Origin: Halovivax ruber XH-70
Lineage (GTDB): Archaea > Halobacteriota > Halobacteria > Halobacteriales > Natrialbaceae
DNA length: 64,000 nt
Assembly (NCBI RefSeq): GCF_000328525.1
Contig: NC_019964.1
Span: 1,302,001 to 1,366,000 of the forward strand
Direction of reading: 5' to 3'
Position numbers and translations under genes: made by a program. The stretch's first letter is position 1. Every line of letters begins with the position of its first letter. Below the pieces are notes generated by a model that had not been told where the DNA came from, did not search any database, and was given only the letters and a program-made list of their open reading frames with translations. Shown one piece after another: positions 31,136 through 40,412 of the stretch.

Positions 31136-32346
31136 CGCGAGTACTGGTCGTCGACGATTCACCGTTCATCAGAACCGTCCTCGGTGAGGAACTCGACGAA
31201 GCGGGGTACGAGGTCGATACCGCTCCAGATGGCACTGCAGCGGTCGATGCCGTGGCCGAGTGTGACCCCGACGTCGTCACGATGGACGTCGAAATGCCCG
31301 GTATCGGTGGCATCGAAGCCACGGAACGAATCATGGCCGATACCCCAACTCCAATTCTCATGTTGAGTGTTCACACGGATGACGGGGCCGACGCTTCGAT
31401 GGAGGCGTTGAACCGTGGCGCGATGGCGATCATGGAGAAACCGGACGGGGCCGGCGATCGGACGATCTCGGACCTCACCGACGAACTGATCGAAACCATC
31501 GACGAGCTGTCCGCGGCCAGTACCTCCGCGCTCGCGCTCGCACAGACGACGGCTGCCGCCCACCGGTCTCGAACGCGGACGCGGACACTTGCGTCGGGAA
31601 CCTCGGAGGGCGGAACGGACGTCTCGACGAGCGGATCGGCCGCTGGTCCGGCGGTCTCTCCAGCCCCTCCGGCAGTGGGTGGTCGTTCGGACGCCATCGG
31701 TGCGTGGCCGGATGTCCCGATCGACGTGCCACAGGTCCCGGACGAGCCACCGACGATTGTCATCGGCGCGTCGACGGGCGGGCCGCGAATCGTCGAAGGA
31801 ATACTCGGAGCACTTCCCGAAGCGCTCGGGGCTCGCATCGTCGTCGTCCAGCACATGCCTGCTGGATTCACGGAACGCTTTGCCGCTCGACTCGATCGGA
31901 AGAGCGAGTACGCAGTCCGGGAGGCCGGCGTGTCCGACCATATCGGCGCAGGCGAGGTTGTCGTCGCTCCCGGAAGTGCACATCTCGAGGTATCCAGTGC
32001 TTCGACGGACACCGTCGAGATCGAACGGTCGACTGCACCACGCGTTCACGGGGTGCGTCCCTCGATCGACGTGACGATGGAGTCGCTCGCCGCGACCCGA
32101 CCGCCAAATCTCGTCGGTATCGTCTGCTCTGGCATGGGTCGAGACGGTGCACGCGGTATCGAAGCGATACACGAAGCCGGCGGCCACACGCTGGCACAGG
32201 ACGAAGCCACGAGTCCTGTCTTCGGAATCCCGAAACAGGCGATCGAAACCGGGGCCGTCGACGAGATCGTCCCCGCGACGTCGCTTCCGGCCCGTATCGT
32301 GGCGAGGGCGATAGCGACGAACGCTGACGATAGAGGTGATCTGTGA
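31132..32346 (+). CDS. cheB: CheB protein-glutamate methylesterase
   Basis: A 404-residue two-domain protein. Residues 1-125 are a receiver domain (VLVVDDSPFIRTVL, TMDVEMPGIGG with the acceptor Asp, MLSVHT, MEKP). A Ser/Thr/Ala-rich linker (about 125-205) leads to the methylesterase domain, whose catalytic triad is visible: Ser in IGASTGGP, His in VVQHMPAGF and Asp in CSGMGRDGARG. It removes methyl groups from transducers for adaptation. It overlaps cheY by 4 bases and cheA by one base. Confidence 0.95.
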   Translation: MTRVLVVDDSPFIRTVLGEELDEAGYEVDTAPDGTAAVDAVAECDPDVVTMDVEMPGIGGIEATERIMADTPTPILMLSVHTDDGADASMEALNRGAMAIMEKPDGAGDRTISDLTDELIETIDELSAASTSALALAQTTAAAHRSRTRTRTLASGTSEGGTDVSTSGSAAGPAVSPAPPAVGGRSDAIGAWPDVPIDVPQVPDEPPTIVIGASTGGPRIVEGILGALPEALGARIVVVQHMPAGFTERFAARLDRKSEYAVREAGVSDHIGAGEVVVAPGSAHLEVSSASTDTVEIERSTAPRVHGVRPSIDVTMESLAATRPPNLVGIVCSGMGRDGARGIEAIHEAGGHTLAQDEATSPVFGIPKQAIETGAVDEIVPATSLPARIVARAIATNADDRGDL

Positions 32347-35300
32347 TGGATGACTACGTGCGCGAATTCGTCGACGAGACCGAAGCGGCAATAACCACGC
32401 TGAACAACTTGTTGCTCGATCTCGAACGCTCGCCGGCGGACGACGAGGTCGTGCAGGACATTTTCAGGACGGCCCACACGGTGAAGGGCAACGCCGGGGC
32501 GATGGGGCTCGAACGGGCGAGCGACCTGGCACACGCGATCGAGGACGTGCTGGACGGGATTCGCGCCGGCACTGTCGAGGTTTCACCGGAGCGAATGGAT
32601 ACGCTGTTCGCTGCAGTTGACTGCCTCGAACGAATGGTCGACGAGGTCGCCCGCGACGGTACGATTCAAACCGATCCGGCGGACGTCATCGCCTCCCTCC
32701 GTGAACCGCTCACGGACGACTCACCAGACGTGACCCCACCATCGCCGGGAGAGCGCGAAGCGATTCTCACCCGTTTCGATCCGCCCGCAAATTCGGCTCA
32801 CGACGCCTATCTCGTTCGGATGGCGATCGCCGACAGCGACGAACTGAACAACGGACTGGTCGTGATCGAGGCCCTCGTCGACGCCTTCGATCTCATCGGG
32901 ACGGATCCCTCGCGAACCGCCATCGAGAACGAAGAACACGGTAACCGGATCGATGCCGTCTTCGCCGCAGCAGTCGACGAGGAGGCCATTTCGGCCGCGC
33001 TCGAACCTGTCGGTGCCGTCGAAGCGTTCAGTATTCTCGGCGTCACCGACGAACTCGACTCGAGCGAGGACGACTCGTTCTCGTCCGTCGAGGAGAACCT
33101 GGCGTCGGATCTCTCGACCGATCAGGCGAACGAGATGTCCGTCGACGACCTGCTCGACGAGTTCACCGAACTCGACGACATCGACGCGCTCGCAGACGAG
33201 ATCGACGACACCAGCGAGTTCGAGGACATCGGTGACGCCGGCTCGTTCGACGATCTCATACCCGAGACGACCGACGAATCCTCCACTGCGGCCACGGAAC
33301 CCGATCCGGAGCCGACGACCGACGACGAGGACAACGTCGAGGATGCAGGCGCCGTCTTCGACGAACTCAAGCAGGAAGTCGACATGGTCGGGTTCGACGA
33401 GCTCCAGGACGAACTCGAAGCACTCGAGTTCGACGAATTCGACGAAGAGGAGGTCGGGATGGACGAACTGCTCGGCGAGGACGTCGACGTGGACGACCCG
33501 ACGTTCCTCGACCTCGACGAACCCGACCCCTCGGACCCGATCGGAACCGAAGCGCCGCCTTCCGAGTCCGCCGACGCTTCGGCCCCCACCTGGGGCGCAC
33601 CTGAGGGAGACGAGCCAGCAACGGGTGGCGTGTCTGCCGAACCCGATTCCACACCTGTCAGTACTGCCGATCCCGACGCTGGGTCCGCCGAGGGTGCTGG
33701 AGCGGCGGCCGATGCGACGGAGACCGATCACACGGAGTCCCCCGAAGCGGCGGAGTCGAGTAACGACTCGTCGGCTACGGCCGCCGAGTCCTCCGCGTTC
33801 GCCGACGAACTGTTCGGTGGAGCCACGACTGACCCTGTCGATGACTCAGCGCCCGACCAACCGGCCGCCGATGCGGCCGACACGCCAGCTGAGTCGGGTG
33901 CTGACGGATCCGGTGACGTCGAATCACCACCCGACGTCGATCGAGCGGACGGTGAACCCGAAGAGAGCGATTCGGACGACGTGGCCGTCGCACCACCGGT
34001 AGATGGAGACGATGTGGCTCCCGTCGACGACCCCGATTCCACAGTCGACGACGAGCTGGCGGTGACCGACGAGCCAGTGGCTGACGACGAAGCGACCCCA
34101 ACCGAGGCCGACGAGGCGGTCGAAACCGAGTCGTCACTTCAGCCTGCCACAGACACTGACGCTGACTCGTCACCGACCGCGACAGACCTGGCCGACGACG
34201 CTGGCCTGACTGCTGGAGAGGATGATTCGGATGCAATCGAGAATGAGGGCGACGGTTCTACGGTACCGTCGACAGATCCGACACCAGAACCGACCGACGG
34301 TGACGACGAGTCGGGGTCGGTCGACGACGAATCGTTGGCCGTCGGTGACGACCCGACACCGGCCGACGCCGAGTTTGAGCCGATCGGCGAACCCACCGAA
34401 TCGGTCGACGAGTTCGAAGGAGTGGCGGACGACAGTACCGAGCCAGCCGACGAAACGACTGCGACCGCCCCAGCCGCGTCTCTGTCGGACGGCGAGCACT
34501 CCACCGACGATGATGCCGAGTCAGGTATCCCTGGATCCGAGTCCACACCAGCGGAAGGAACCGATGTCGGGGACGGAGACGAGTTTGCTTCATCCCCTGA
34601 CTCCAGTGCCGACGAGGCGGCCGAACCGGTCAGCCCGTCGGCTCCCGATGCGGAGACGGAGGCGCCGGCCGCCACTGCCGACACCGAGCAGGGCGAGGAC
34701 GAGCCGATCTCGGCGTCGAACTGGTCTGACGAACGTGAGTCCGATGCCGATACCCCGGCTGACACTGTGGAGGCATCGGCTGACCCGCGTCCCGACACTG
34801 CCGAGACGGCGACAGGCAGCGACGATGGGTCGACTGACAGTGAGGCACCCGCGTTCGACCTGTCGACCGGTCTCGACGAACTGACCCAGAACGAGGATTC
34901 TGACGAGGATATCGCCGATTCATCGGCCGATATGACAGCCACCTGGGACGGCGACACGTCACCGGGGCCAGACCAGTCTGGACCATCGGAGACGGTCGCT
35001 TCGGACACCGACGCTACTGCTGATCCGGCGTCGGCTGACGACGCCGATTCGCGGGCCGAGTGGTTGACCGAACCGCTCGTGGACGAGGATGGCGGTCCAG
35101 CCGACGAATCGTCTGAAGCCCGTGATTCGGCTACGTCGGCTACGGACGTTGATACGGAGGGCGACGATCACTCGTCAGCGGCTCCGTCCTCCGAATCGGA
35201 TGGCAGTACCGAGGACGACCCGGAGACACTCGGTTTCGACGACGCCACGATCGATTCAGCCTCCGACGAGTCCGACATGGTTTCCGAACCCGCGTCGTCG

Positions 35301-37082
35301 TCCGACGCAGCCGACGCCGAATCGGGCGTCGAATCAGATGACGAGTTCGGTGACGCCGAATCGGACGTCGAACCCGACGACGGGTTCGGTGACGCGTTCG
35401 ACGACGAACCGTCGTCCGTCGGCTTTGGATCGGACGACGAGTCGACCGTCGACCTCTCCGGCCTTGAAGACGATGCCGAACGATCCGAGGATACCGAGTT
35501 TGGAACCGACGATGCGTTCGATAGTGGTCTCGACGACGAGATCTCGTTTACAGACGACGGCTCCGACGATACGGCGTTCGCTGACGATCTCGACGCTGTC
35601 GCGTTCGATACGAGTAGCGACGTGGAGTCGACCGACGCCACGAGTGACTCGGCGTTCGATGCCGACCTCGACCTCGATTCCGACGATTTCGGACTCGATG
35701 CCACGCCAGCTGACGAGTTCGACGCCGATTCACAGGCCGAAAGCGAGACGGCGTTCGACTCGGTTGGCGATCAATCGGCGTCGTTCCAGACCGAGGCGGA
35801 CGAGATCGACACGAGCGGGACGGACTTCGACGCTGGTGACGACCCAGAAGACGAGGTGCTTGCTGGCCTTCCGGAGATGACGGTCCCGGATATCTCCGTT
35901 CCCACCGAAGCGTCGCCGGACACCGACACCGATCTCGAGGCGCACTCCCAGTCGGTTCGCGTCGAGAGAGACCAGGTCGACTCGCTCTTGCAACTCGTCG
36001 AGGGGCTCGTTACGTCACGGGTCCGACTCCGATCGGCGATCGAATCGCGGGAGCCGTACGAAACACTGGAGCGAGAACTCGACGATCTGGAGGACTTCAC
36101 GGCAGAATTGCAAGAGACCGTGATGGACGTGCGACTCGTCCCGCTCCAGACGGTGACGAACCGGCTACCGCGCGTGGTTCGTGACCTGGCCCGTGAGCAG
36201 GACAAACAGGTTACGTTCGATCAGTCGAACGCCGACGTCGAACTGGATCGTGGCGTCCTCGATCGGATCGGCGACCCGCTGATCCACCTGGTCAGAAACG
36301 CCGTCGATCACGGCATCGAGTCCGTCGAATCGCGGAAGGCTGCCGGGAAGGATCCCGAAGGAACGATCGAACTCAGCGCGAACCGAACACAGAACCGGGT
36401 CACGATCGACATCGCAGACGACGGATCCGGCCTCGACGCCGATCGACTTCGGGAGGAAGCCGTCGATGCGGACATCCTCACGCGTGACGAAGCCGACGAG
36501 TTGTTGGACGAAGCGGCGTACGACCTGGTCTTCAACTCGGGACTGTCCACCAAGGAGCAGGTTACCGACGTCAGCGGACGCGGCGTCGGGATGGACGTCG
36601 TTCGCCGAACCGTCGACGAACTGAACGGATCGGTATCGATCCACAGCGAGCCGGGCGAAGGTACGACGGTCACGATGACCCTCCCGGTAAGCGTGGCTGT
36701 GGACGACGTCTTGTTCGTCGAGAGCGGTGGCGAACAGTTCGGTATCCCCGTCGACGTCGTCAGGGACGTGGCCGACGGTGCGGACGTCGTCGAGTCCGAC
36801 GGCGAACTCGTCTACGAGGATGGCGAGGAGTCGCTTCCGGTCGTGGAACTCTCGTCGGCGCTCGAGGTCGACGACCCCCGGTCGAGTGATCCCGATGGGA
36901 TGTTGGTCCGGGTTCGTGACGACGTGCGTCCGGTCGCACTCAAGTGTGACGTCGTTCGCACTCGCCGTGAGGTCGTGATCACGCCGTTCGAGGGCTTCAT
37001 GCGTAACGTTCCGGGTATCAGCGGGGCGACCGTCCGCGGTCGGGGGGAAGTTATTACTATCCTCGACGTGAGTACCCTGTAA
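32346..37082 (+). CDS. cheA: CheA histidine kinase with an exceptionally long acidic linker
   Basis: A 1,578-residue kinase, more than twice the usual haloarchaeal CheA length. P1 (residues 1-130) has the phospho-acceptor H44 in RTAHTVKGNAGAMG. A P2-like CheY-binding domain follows (about 135-232). Residues about 240-1195 are a linker made almost wholly of Asp, Glu, Ser, Thr, Ala, Pro and Gly with repeated DDE, ESD and TDES words and no visible fold. P3 begins near 1200 (RVERDQVDSLLQLVEGL), P4 has the N box HLVRNAVDHGIES, DDGSGLDADRL and GRGVGMDVVRR, and P5 (CheW-like) closes the protein. The frame is open throughout and core domains are intact, so it should be active. The start overlaps the cheB stop (TGATG). 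Confidence 0.93.
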   Translation: MDDYVREFVDETEAAITTLNNLLLDLERSPADDEVVQDIFRTAHTVKGNAGAMGLERASDLAHAIEDVLDGIRAGTVEVSPERMDTLFAAVDCLERMVDEVARDGTIQTDPADVIASLREPLTDDSPDVTPPSPGEREAILTRFDPPANSAHDAYLVRMAIADSDELNNGLVVIEALVDAFDLIGTDPSRTAIENEEHGNRIDAVFAAAVDEEAISAALEPVGAVEAFSILGVTDELDSSEDDSFSSVEENLASDLSTDQANEMSVDDLLDEFTELDDIDALADEIDDTSEFEDIGDAGSFDDLIPETTDESSTAATEPDPEPTTDDEDNVEDAGAVFDELKQEVDMVGFDELQDELEALEFDEFDEEEVGMDELLGEDVDVDDPTFLDLDEPDPSDPIGTEAPPSESADASAPTWGAPEGDEPATGGVSAEPDSTPVSTADPDAGSAEGAGAAADATETDHTESPEAAESSNDSSATAAESSAFADELFGGATTDPVDDSAPDQPAADAADTPAESGADGSGDVESPPDVDRADGEPEESDSDDVAVAPPVDGDDVAPVDDPDSTVDDELAVTDEPVADDEATPTEADEAVETESSLQPATDTDADSSPTATDLADDAGLTAGEDDSDAIENEGDGSTVPSTDPTPEPTDGDDESGSVDDESLAVGDDPTPADAEFEPIGEPTESVDEFEGVADDSTEPADETTATAPAASLSDGEHSTDDDAESGIPGSESTPAEGTDVGDGDEFASSPDSSADEAAEPVSPSAPDAETEAPAATADTEQGEDEPISASNWSDERESDADTPADTVEASADPRPDTAETATGSDDGSTDSEAPAFDLSTGLDELTQNEDSDEDIADSSADMTATWDGDTSPGPDQSGPSETVASDTDATADPASADDADSRAEWLTEPLVDEDGGPADESSEARDSATSATDVDTEGDDHSSAAPSSESDGSTEDDPETLGFDDATIDSASDESDMVSEPASSSDAADAESGVESDDEFGDAESDVEPDDGFGDAFDDEPSSVGFGSDDESTVDLSGLEDDAERSEDTEFGTDDAFDSGLDDEISFTDDGSDDTAFADDLDAVAFDTSSDVESTDATSDSAFDADLDLDSDDFGLDATPADEFDADSQAESETAFDSVGDQSASFQTEADEIDTSGTDFDAGDDPEDEVLAGLPEMTVPDISVPTEASPDTDTDLEAHSQSVRVERDQVDSLLQLVEGLVTSRVRLRSAIESREPYETLERELDDLEDFTAELQETVMDVRLVPLQTVTNRLPRVVRDLAREQDKQVTFDQSNADVELDRGVLDRIGDPLIHLVRNAVDHGIESVESRKAAGKDPEGTIELSANRTQNRVTIDIADDGSGLDADRLREEAVDADILTRDEADELLDEAAYDLVFNSGLSTKEQVTDVSGRGVGMDVVRRTVDELNGSVSIHSEPGEGTTVTMTLPVSVAVDDVLFVESGGEQFGIPVDVVRDVADGADVVESDGELVYEDGEESLPVVELSSALEVDDPRSSDPDGMLVRVRDDVRPVALKCDVVRTRREVVITPFEGFMRNVPGISGATVRGRGEVITILDVSTL

Positions 37083-37112
37083 CAATGAATAACTGGCACG
37101 CAGACCGATTTC

Positions 37113-37120
37113 GGAGGATC
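37113..37120 (+). promoter_or_regulatory. Strong ribosome binding site of cheC
   Basis: GGAGGATC lies 5 bases before ATG 37126. It is a much better Shine-Dalgarno match than at most genes here and fits a gene inside an operon, after the 43-base gap that follows cheA. Confidence 0.6.
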
Positions 37121-37125
37121 AACGA

Positions 37126-37731
37126 ATGACGCTAAAAGTCGATATTCGAAAACTGAGCTTTATCAACGAGATGGCGAAGGTCGGGACGAACGGTGTCGCC
37201 GACAACATGGGCAAACTGACCGGCGAGGACGCGCGAATGGAGGTGACGAAGACGAACTTCATCGACGTCGACGACATCAAGTCACAACTCGACGCCGGCA
37301 AACGTGTTGGCGTTCGCGTCAGGCTCCTGGACGAGCCACACGGCCACATTCTCATCCTGTTCCCGGAGGCGAGTGCGAAGAAGATCACGGCGCTGATGCT
37401 TCGTGACGTTGTCGACGATATGGGCAACGTCTCCGGAAAGATGGCCAGAAGCGCCGTCGAGGAGATGGGGAACATGATGGCCTCCGGGTTCATCGACGGC
37501 TGGGCGGACGTCCTCGGCCGGGCGATCGACACGGCGGCGCCACAACTCGTGTACGCCCCTGCGGGTGACATCGTCGTCAGGACGGCGGGGCTGGGCGGGG
37601 ACGATCTCGCCCTGTTCTTCGATTCGGAGTTGTCCGTTCCGAGCTATCAGATCGAAGCAGAGATCTACGCGTTCCCTGACCTAGAAGAGTTCGTCGGGAT
37701 GGTCAACGGTATCGAACCACAAACTGCATGA
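37126..37731 (+). CDS. cheC: CheC-type CheY-P phosphatase
   Basis: A 201-residue CheC-family protein. One clear active-site helix is present, SAVEEMGNMMASGFIDGWADVLG, with the Glu and Asn that position water for CheY-P hydrolysis, followed by the expected Pro (DTAAPQLVY). The N-terminal counterpart (FINEMAKVGTNGVADNMGKL) is degenerate, so it probably has a single active centre. It ends with a 4-base overlap with the tandem CheC gene. It would terminate the signal or link CheY to adaptation together with CheD. Confidence 0.9.
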   Translation: MTLKVDIRKLSFINEMAKVGTNGVADNMGKLTGEDARMEVTKTNFIDVDDIKSQLDAGKRVGVRVRLLDEPHGHILILFPEASAKKITALMLRDVVDDMGNVSGKMARSAVEEMGNMMASGFIDGWADVLGRAIDTAAPQLVYAPAGDIVVRTAGLGGDDLALFFDSELSVPSYQIEAEIYAFPDLEEFVGMVNGIEPQTA

Positions 37732-38969
37732 AACTCGACGTAAACGCTCTCGGCACCTTCTACCGGATGGCGCAGGAGGGTGCGGGCCTGGCGGCGGGTC
37801 GGTTGACGCAAATGACCGGCGTGGACACCCAGGTAGGCGTTACTAAACTCAACTTCATGCGGGGCACCGAGATCCGCCACGATTTCGACGACGGTGTCGA
37901 GAACGTCGGTGTCCGGGTCGAGCTATCGGGTGGGATCGACGGTCACTCGATTCTCGTCTTCGATCGCGGGAGTGCCGAAACGATCATCGAAGCGCTCCTC
38001 GGCGATTCGAACGCCGGGCTGGGGGACGAGTTGAGCCAGTCTGCCGCGACGGAGCTCGGTCAGATCATGAACAACGGGTTCGTCGACGGCTGGGCAGACG
38101 TCCTGGAGACGGCCATCGACGTCTCCACACCGGAGTTCCAGAGCGGGACGACAGCCTCAGACTTCTTCGGTGATCTCGAGGAAGCCCCGGGTGACGACGA
38201 CCTCGCGCTGGTCTTCCAGAGTCACATCGAAGCTGTCGGCGCCGAAACCGGCTTTCGGCACTATCTCTTCCCCGAACACGAGTCGATGGCCGTCTTGCTC
38301 GAACGCCTTCGCTCGAACGAGGGAATCGAGTACGACAAACTCGAAGGCTTCGACCGGATGGCCGAACAGGGCGCCGAGGAAGTTGCCAAGACGGCCACGA
38401 CGCTGACCGGCATCGACACTACCGTCGAGATCAGACGCCTCAACTTCGTCTCCCTCGAAGCGATTCCACAGGAGGTAGCCAACGAGCCGCTCGTCGGTGT
38501 CGCCTTCGAGTTCGACGGCACACCGAGTGGGTATCTGCTCTTCCTGTTCGACGAACAGTCTGCCCGGGAGATCGTCGATGCGATGGTCCCGATGGAGACC
38601 GACGACGAAACTGACGAGTTCACGGAGATGGATCGGAGCGCCATCAAAGAACTCGGAAACATCATGGCGAGTGGCTTCCTCGACGGGTGGGCGAACGTCC
38701 TCGATACGACGATCGATCACTCGACGCCGGAGTTCATCCACGACATCGGTGCGGCTGCCGTCGACCCGGTCGTGATTCAACTCGGTGAGAGTCAGGATTA
38801 CGCCTTCGTCTTCGACACCACGGTCGTCGCCGATGGACAGGCGTTCGACTGTGACGTCTACGCGATTCCGGACGAATCCGATCTCGAACGTGCGCTCAAC
38901 GACCTGGACGTGAGCCGGATCGACGAAACGCCAACGACCGCAGAGTTCGCTGACCTCGAGGGAACATGA
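37728..38969 (+). CDS. Double-domain CheC-family protein
   Basis: A 413-residue protein made of two CheC domains in tandem. Each has its own active-site helix: SAATELGQIMNNGFVDGWAD then STPEF in the first half and SAIKELGNIMASGFLDGWAN then STPEF in the second, both with the Glu and Asn of CheC/FliY-type phosphatases. Each half starts similarly (FYRMAQEGAGLAAGRLTQMT and FDRMAEQGAEEVAKTATTLT). Together with the single-domain CheC next to it, three CheC domains are encoded in a row. It overlaps cheC and cheD by 4 bases each. Confidence 0.88.
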   Translation: MKLDVNALGTFYRMAQEGAGLAAGRLTQMTGVDTQVGVTKLNFMRGTEIRHDFDDGVENVGVRVELSGGIDGHSILVFDRGSAETIIEALLGDSNAGLGDELSQSAATELGQIMNNGFVDGWADVLETAIDVSTPEFQSGTTASDFFGDLEEAPGDDDLALVFQSHIEAVGAETGFRHYLFPEHESMAVLLERLRSNEGIEYDKLEGFDRMAEQGAEEVAKTATTLTGIDTTVEIRRLNFVSLEAIPQEVANEPLVGVAFEFDGTPSGYLLFLFDEQSAREIVDAMVPMETDDETDEFTEMDRSAIKELGNIMASGFLDGWANVLDTTIDHSTPEFIHDIGAAAVDPVVIQLGESQDYAFVFDTTVVADGQAFDCDVYAIPDESDLERALNDLDVSRIDETPTTAEFADLEGT

Positions 38970-39478
38970 AGACGTACGGAAGCGAACCTGGAGCGCCCGA
39001 ATCCGTGCAGGTCGGTATCTCTGAACTCGTCGTTTCGGAGGGTAACGACACGCTGAAATCCTACGGGCTAGGGTCGTGCCTGGCTATCGCCCTGTACGAT
39101 CCAGGTGTGGCAGTCGGCGGTCTCGCTCACACGATGTTGCCAGACGGTGACGCGGCCGAGAACAGTGATCTCAAACCTGGCAAGTACGTCGACACGGCTA
39201 TCAGGGCACTGCTCCGGCGCATGGTCGAGCGCGGGGCGACCTACACGGACGTAGAGGCGAAGATCGCTGGCGGCAGCGATATGTTCCAGTTCGAGAGTTT
39301 TGGCGAGGGTGTCGGGAAGCGAAACGCCGTCGCCGCTCGCGAGGAACTCGAGAAACTCGGCGTTCCGCTCGTTGCCGAAGACGTCGGCGGCAGTCACGGT
39401 CGGACGGTCGAATTCACGCCAGAGACGGGCACACTCCTCATCAAGGGCAACGAAGATATCGGAGTGACGGAGCTGTGA
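38966..39478 (+). CDS. cheD: CheD receptor glutamine deamidase
   Basis: A 170-residue protein of the CheD family. The catalytic Cys is in KSYGLGSCLAIALYD and the His in GGLAHTMLPDGD; AKIAGGSDMFQF and NEDIGVTEL-type ends match the family. CheD deamidates Gln residues of transducers and pairs with CheC, which is encoded just upstream. The ATG overlaps the preceding stop (ATGA), and its own stop overlaps the GTG of cheR. Confidence 0.93.
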   Translation: MKTYGSEPGAPESVQVGISELVVSEGNDTLKSYGLGSCLAIALYDPGVAVGGLAHTMLPDGDAAENSDLKPGKYVDTAIRALLRRMVERGATYTDVEAKIAGGSDMFQFESFGEGVGKRNAVAAREELEKLGVPLVAEDVGGSHGRTVEFTPETGTLLIKGNEDIGVTEL

Positions 39479-40302
39479 CCGACGGCGGGTTCGAATCGAT
39501 CTGTTCGTTCGTCGAGGACGAACTCGAGTTCGCGACGAGCCATTACAACGATAGTTACCTCGATCGGCGCATCTCCTCACGCATCCGTCGGACCGATAGC
39601 GACGGGTACGACGACTATCACGAACTGCTCGCGGCCGATCCGGACGAACAGGAAGCCATCTTGGATTCCCTCTCGATCAACGTCACCGGGTTCTTTCGCA
39701 ATCCGGACGTCTGGGAGGGTATTCGTGAGGTTCTCATTTCACTTTCCCAATCACCGGGGTCGGTCCACGTCTGGTCCGCGGCCTGTGCAGACGGCCGCGA
39801 GACGTACTCGATCTCCATGCTCGCCCAGGAAGAGCCACGGATCGATGCCTCCGATTTCTACATTCTCGGGACAGATATCAGTCCGCCCGCACTCGAGACC
39901 GCTCGAGCCGGCGTGTACGAACAGTCGCGAACGACGGATATCGAAGGACAACTGGACTTCCTCGACTCCCCCGAGGAGTACGTCACGCAGCGAGATGGCG
40001 CTTTCCACGTGACGGAGACGGCGAGAGAGAACGTGACGTTTCAACGTCACGACCTGATAAACGACGAGCCGAAGTCGGGATTCGATCTCGTCATCTGTCG
40101 AAATCTGTTTATCTACATCGACCCGGCGTACAAAGCGCCGATTCTGGAAACGCTCGGTCGGTCGTTACAATCGGATGGCTATCTGGTCATCGGAAAAGCG
40201 GAGACGATCCCACCGGAGCTGAAATCGCTCTTTACGGTCCACGACGGCCGATTGCGCATCTATACGTTGACAGCCGACGATCCCGTCCGAAACGCCACGT
40301 GA
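39475..40302 (+). CDS. cheR: CheR chemotaxis methyltransferase
   Basis: A 275-residue enzyme that transfers methyl groups from SAM to Glu residues of transducers, opposing CheB. It has the N-terminal helical domain (FVEDELEFATSHYNDSYLDR), the NVTGFFRNPDVW segment, the SAM-binding VWSAACADGRETYSISML (the usual third Ser-Gly-Glu variant reads ADGRE), LGTDISPPAL, and FDLVICRNLFIYID. The start is GTG at 39475, overlapping the cheD stop by 4 bases. It is the last recognised che gene of the cluster. Confidence 0.93.
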   Translation: MTDGGFESICSFVEDELEFATSHYNDSYLDRRISSRIRRTDSDGYDDYHELLAADPDEQEAILDSLSINVTGFFRNPDVWEGIREVLISLSQSPGSVHVWSAACADGRETYSISMLAQEEPRIDASDFYILGTDISPPALETARAGVYEQSRTTDIEGQLDFLDSPEEYVTQRDGAFHVTETARENVTFQRHDLINDEPKSGFDLVICRNLFIYIDPAYKAPILETLGRSLQSDGYLVIGKAETIPPELKSLFTVHDGRLRIYTLTADDPVRNAT

Positions 40303-40412
40303 GTGCCGTGCGTGCCGAGACGGCGTGACGGAGCGTATTCGGCGACTGATCTGTCACGGCTGTCGAACCGTGAATGCGGGAACTACATGTGGATCCATGC
40401 GAGTGAGTCCAT

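Noticed and set aside
32346-37082. CheA gene broken by a frameshift or fused with a separate gene
   Set aside because: A single frame runs from the HPt domain through the linker to the CheW-like end with no stop, and codon use keeps the GC-rich third-base pattern throughout.
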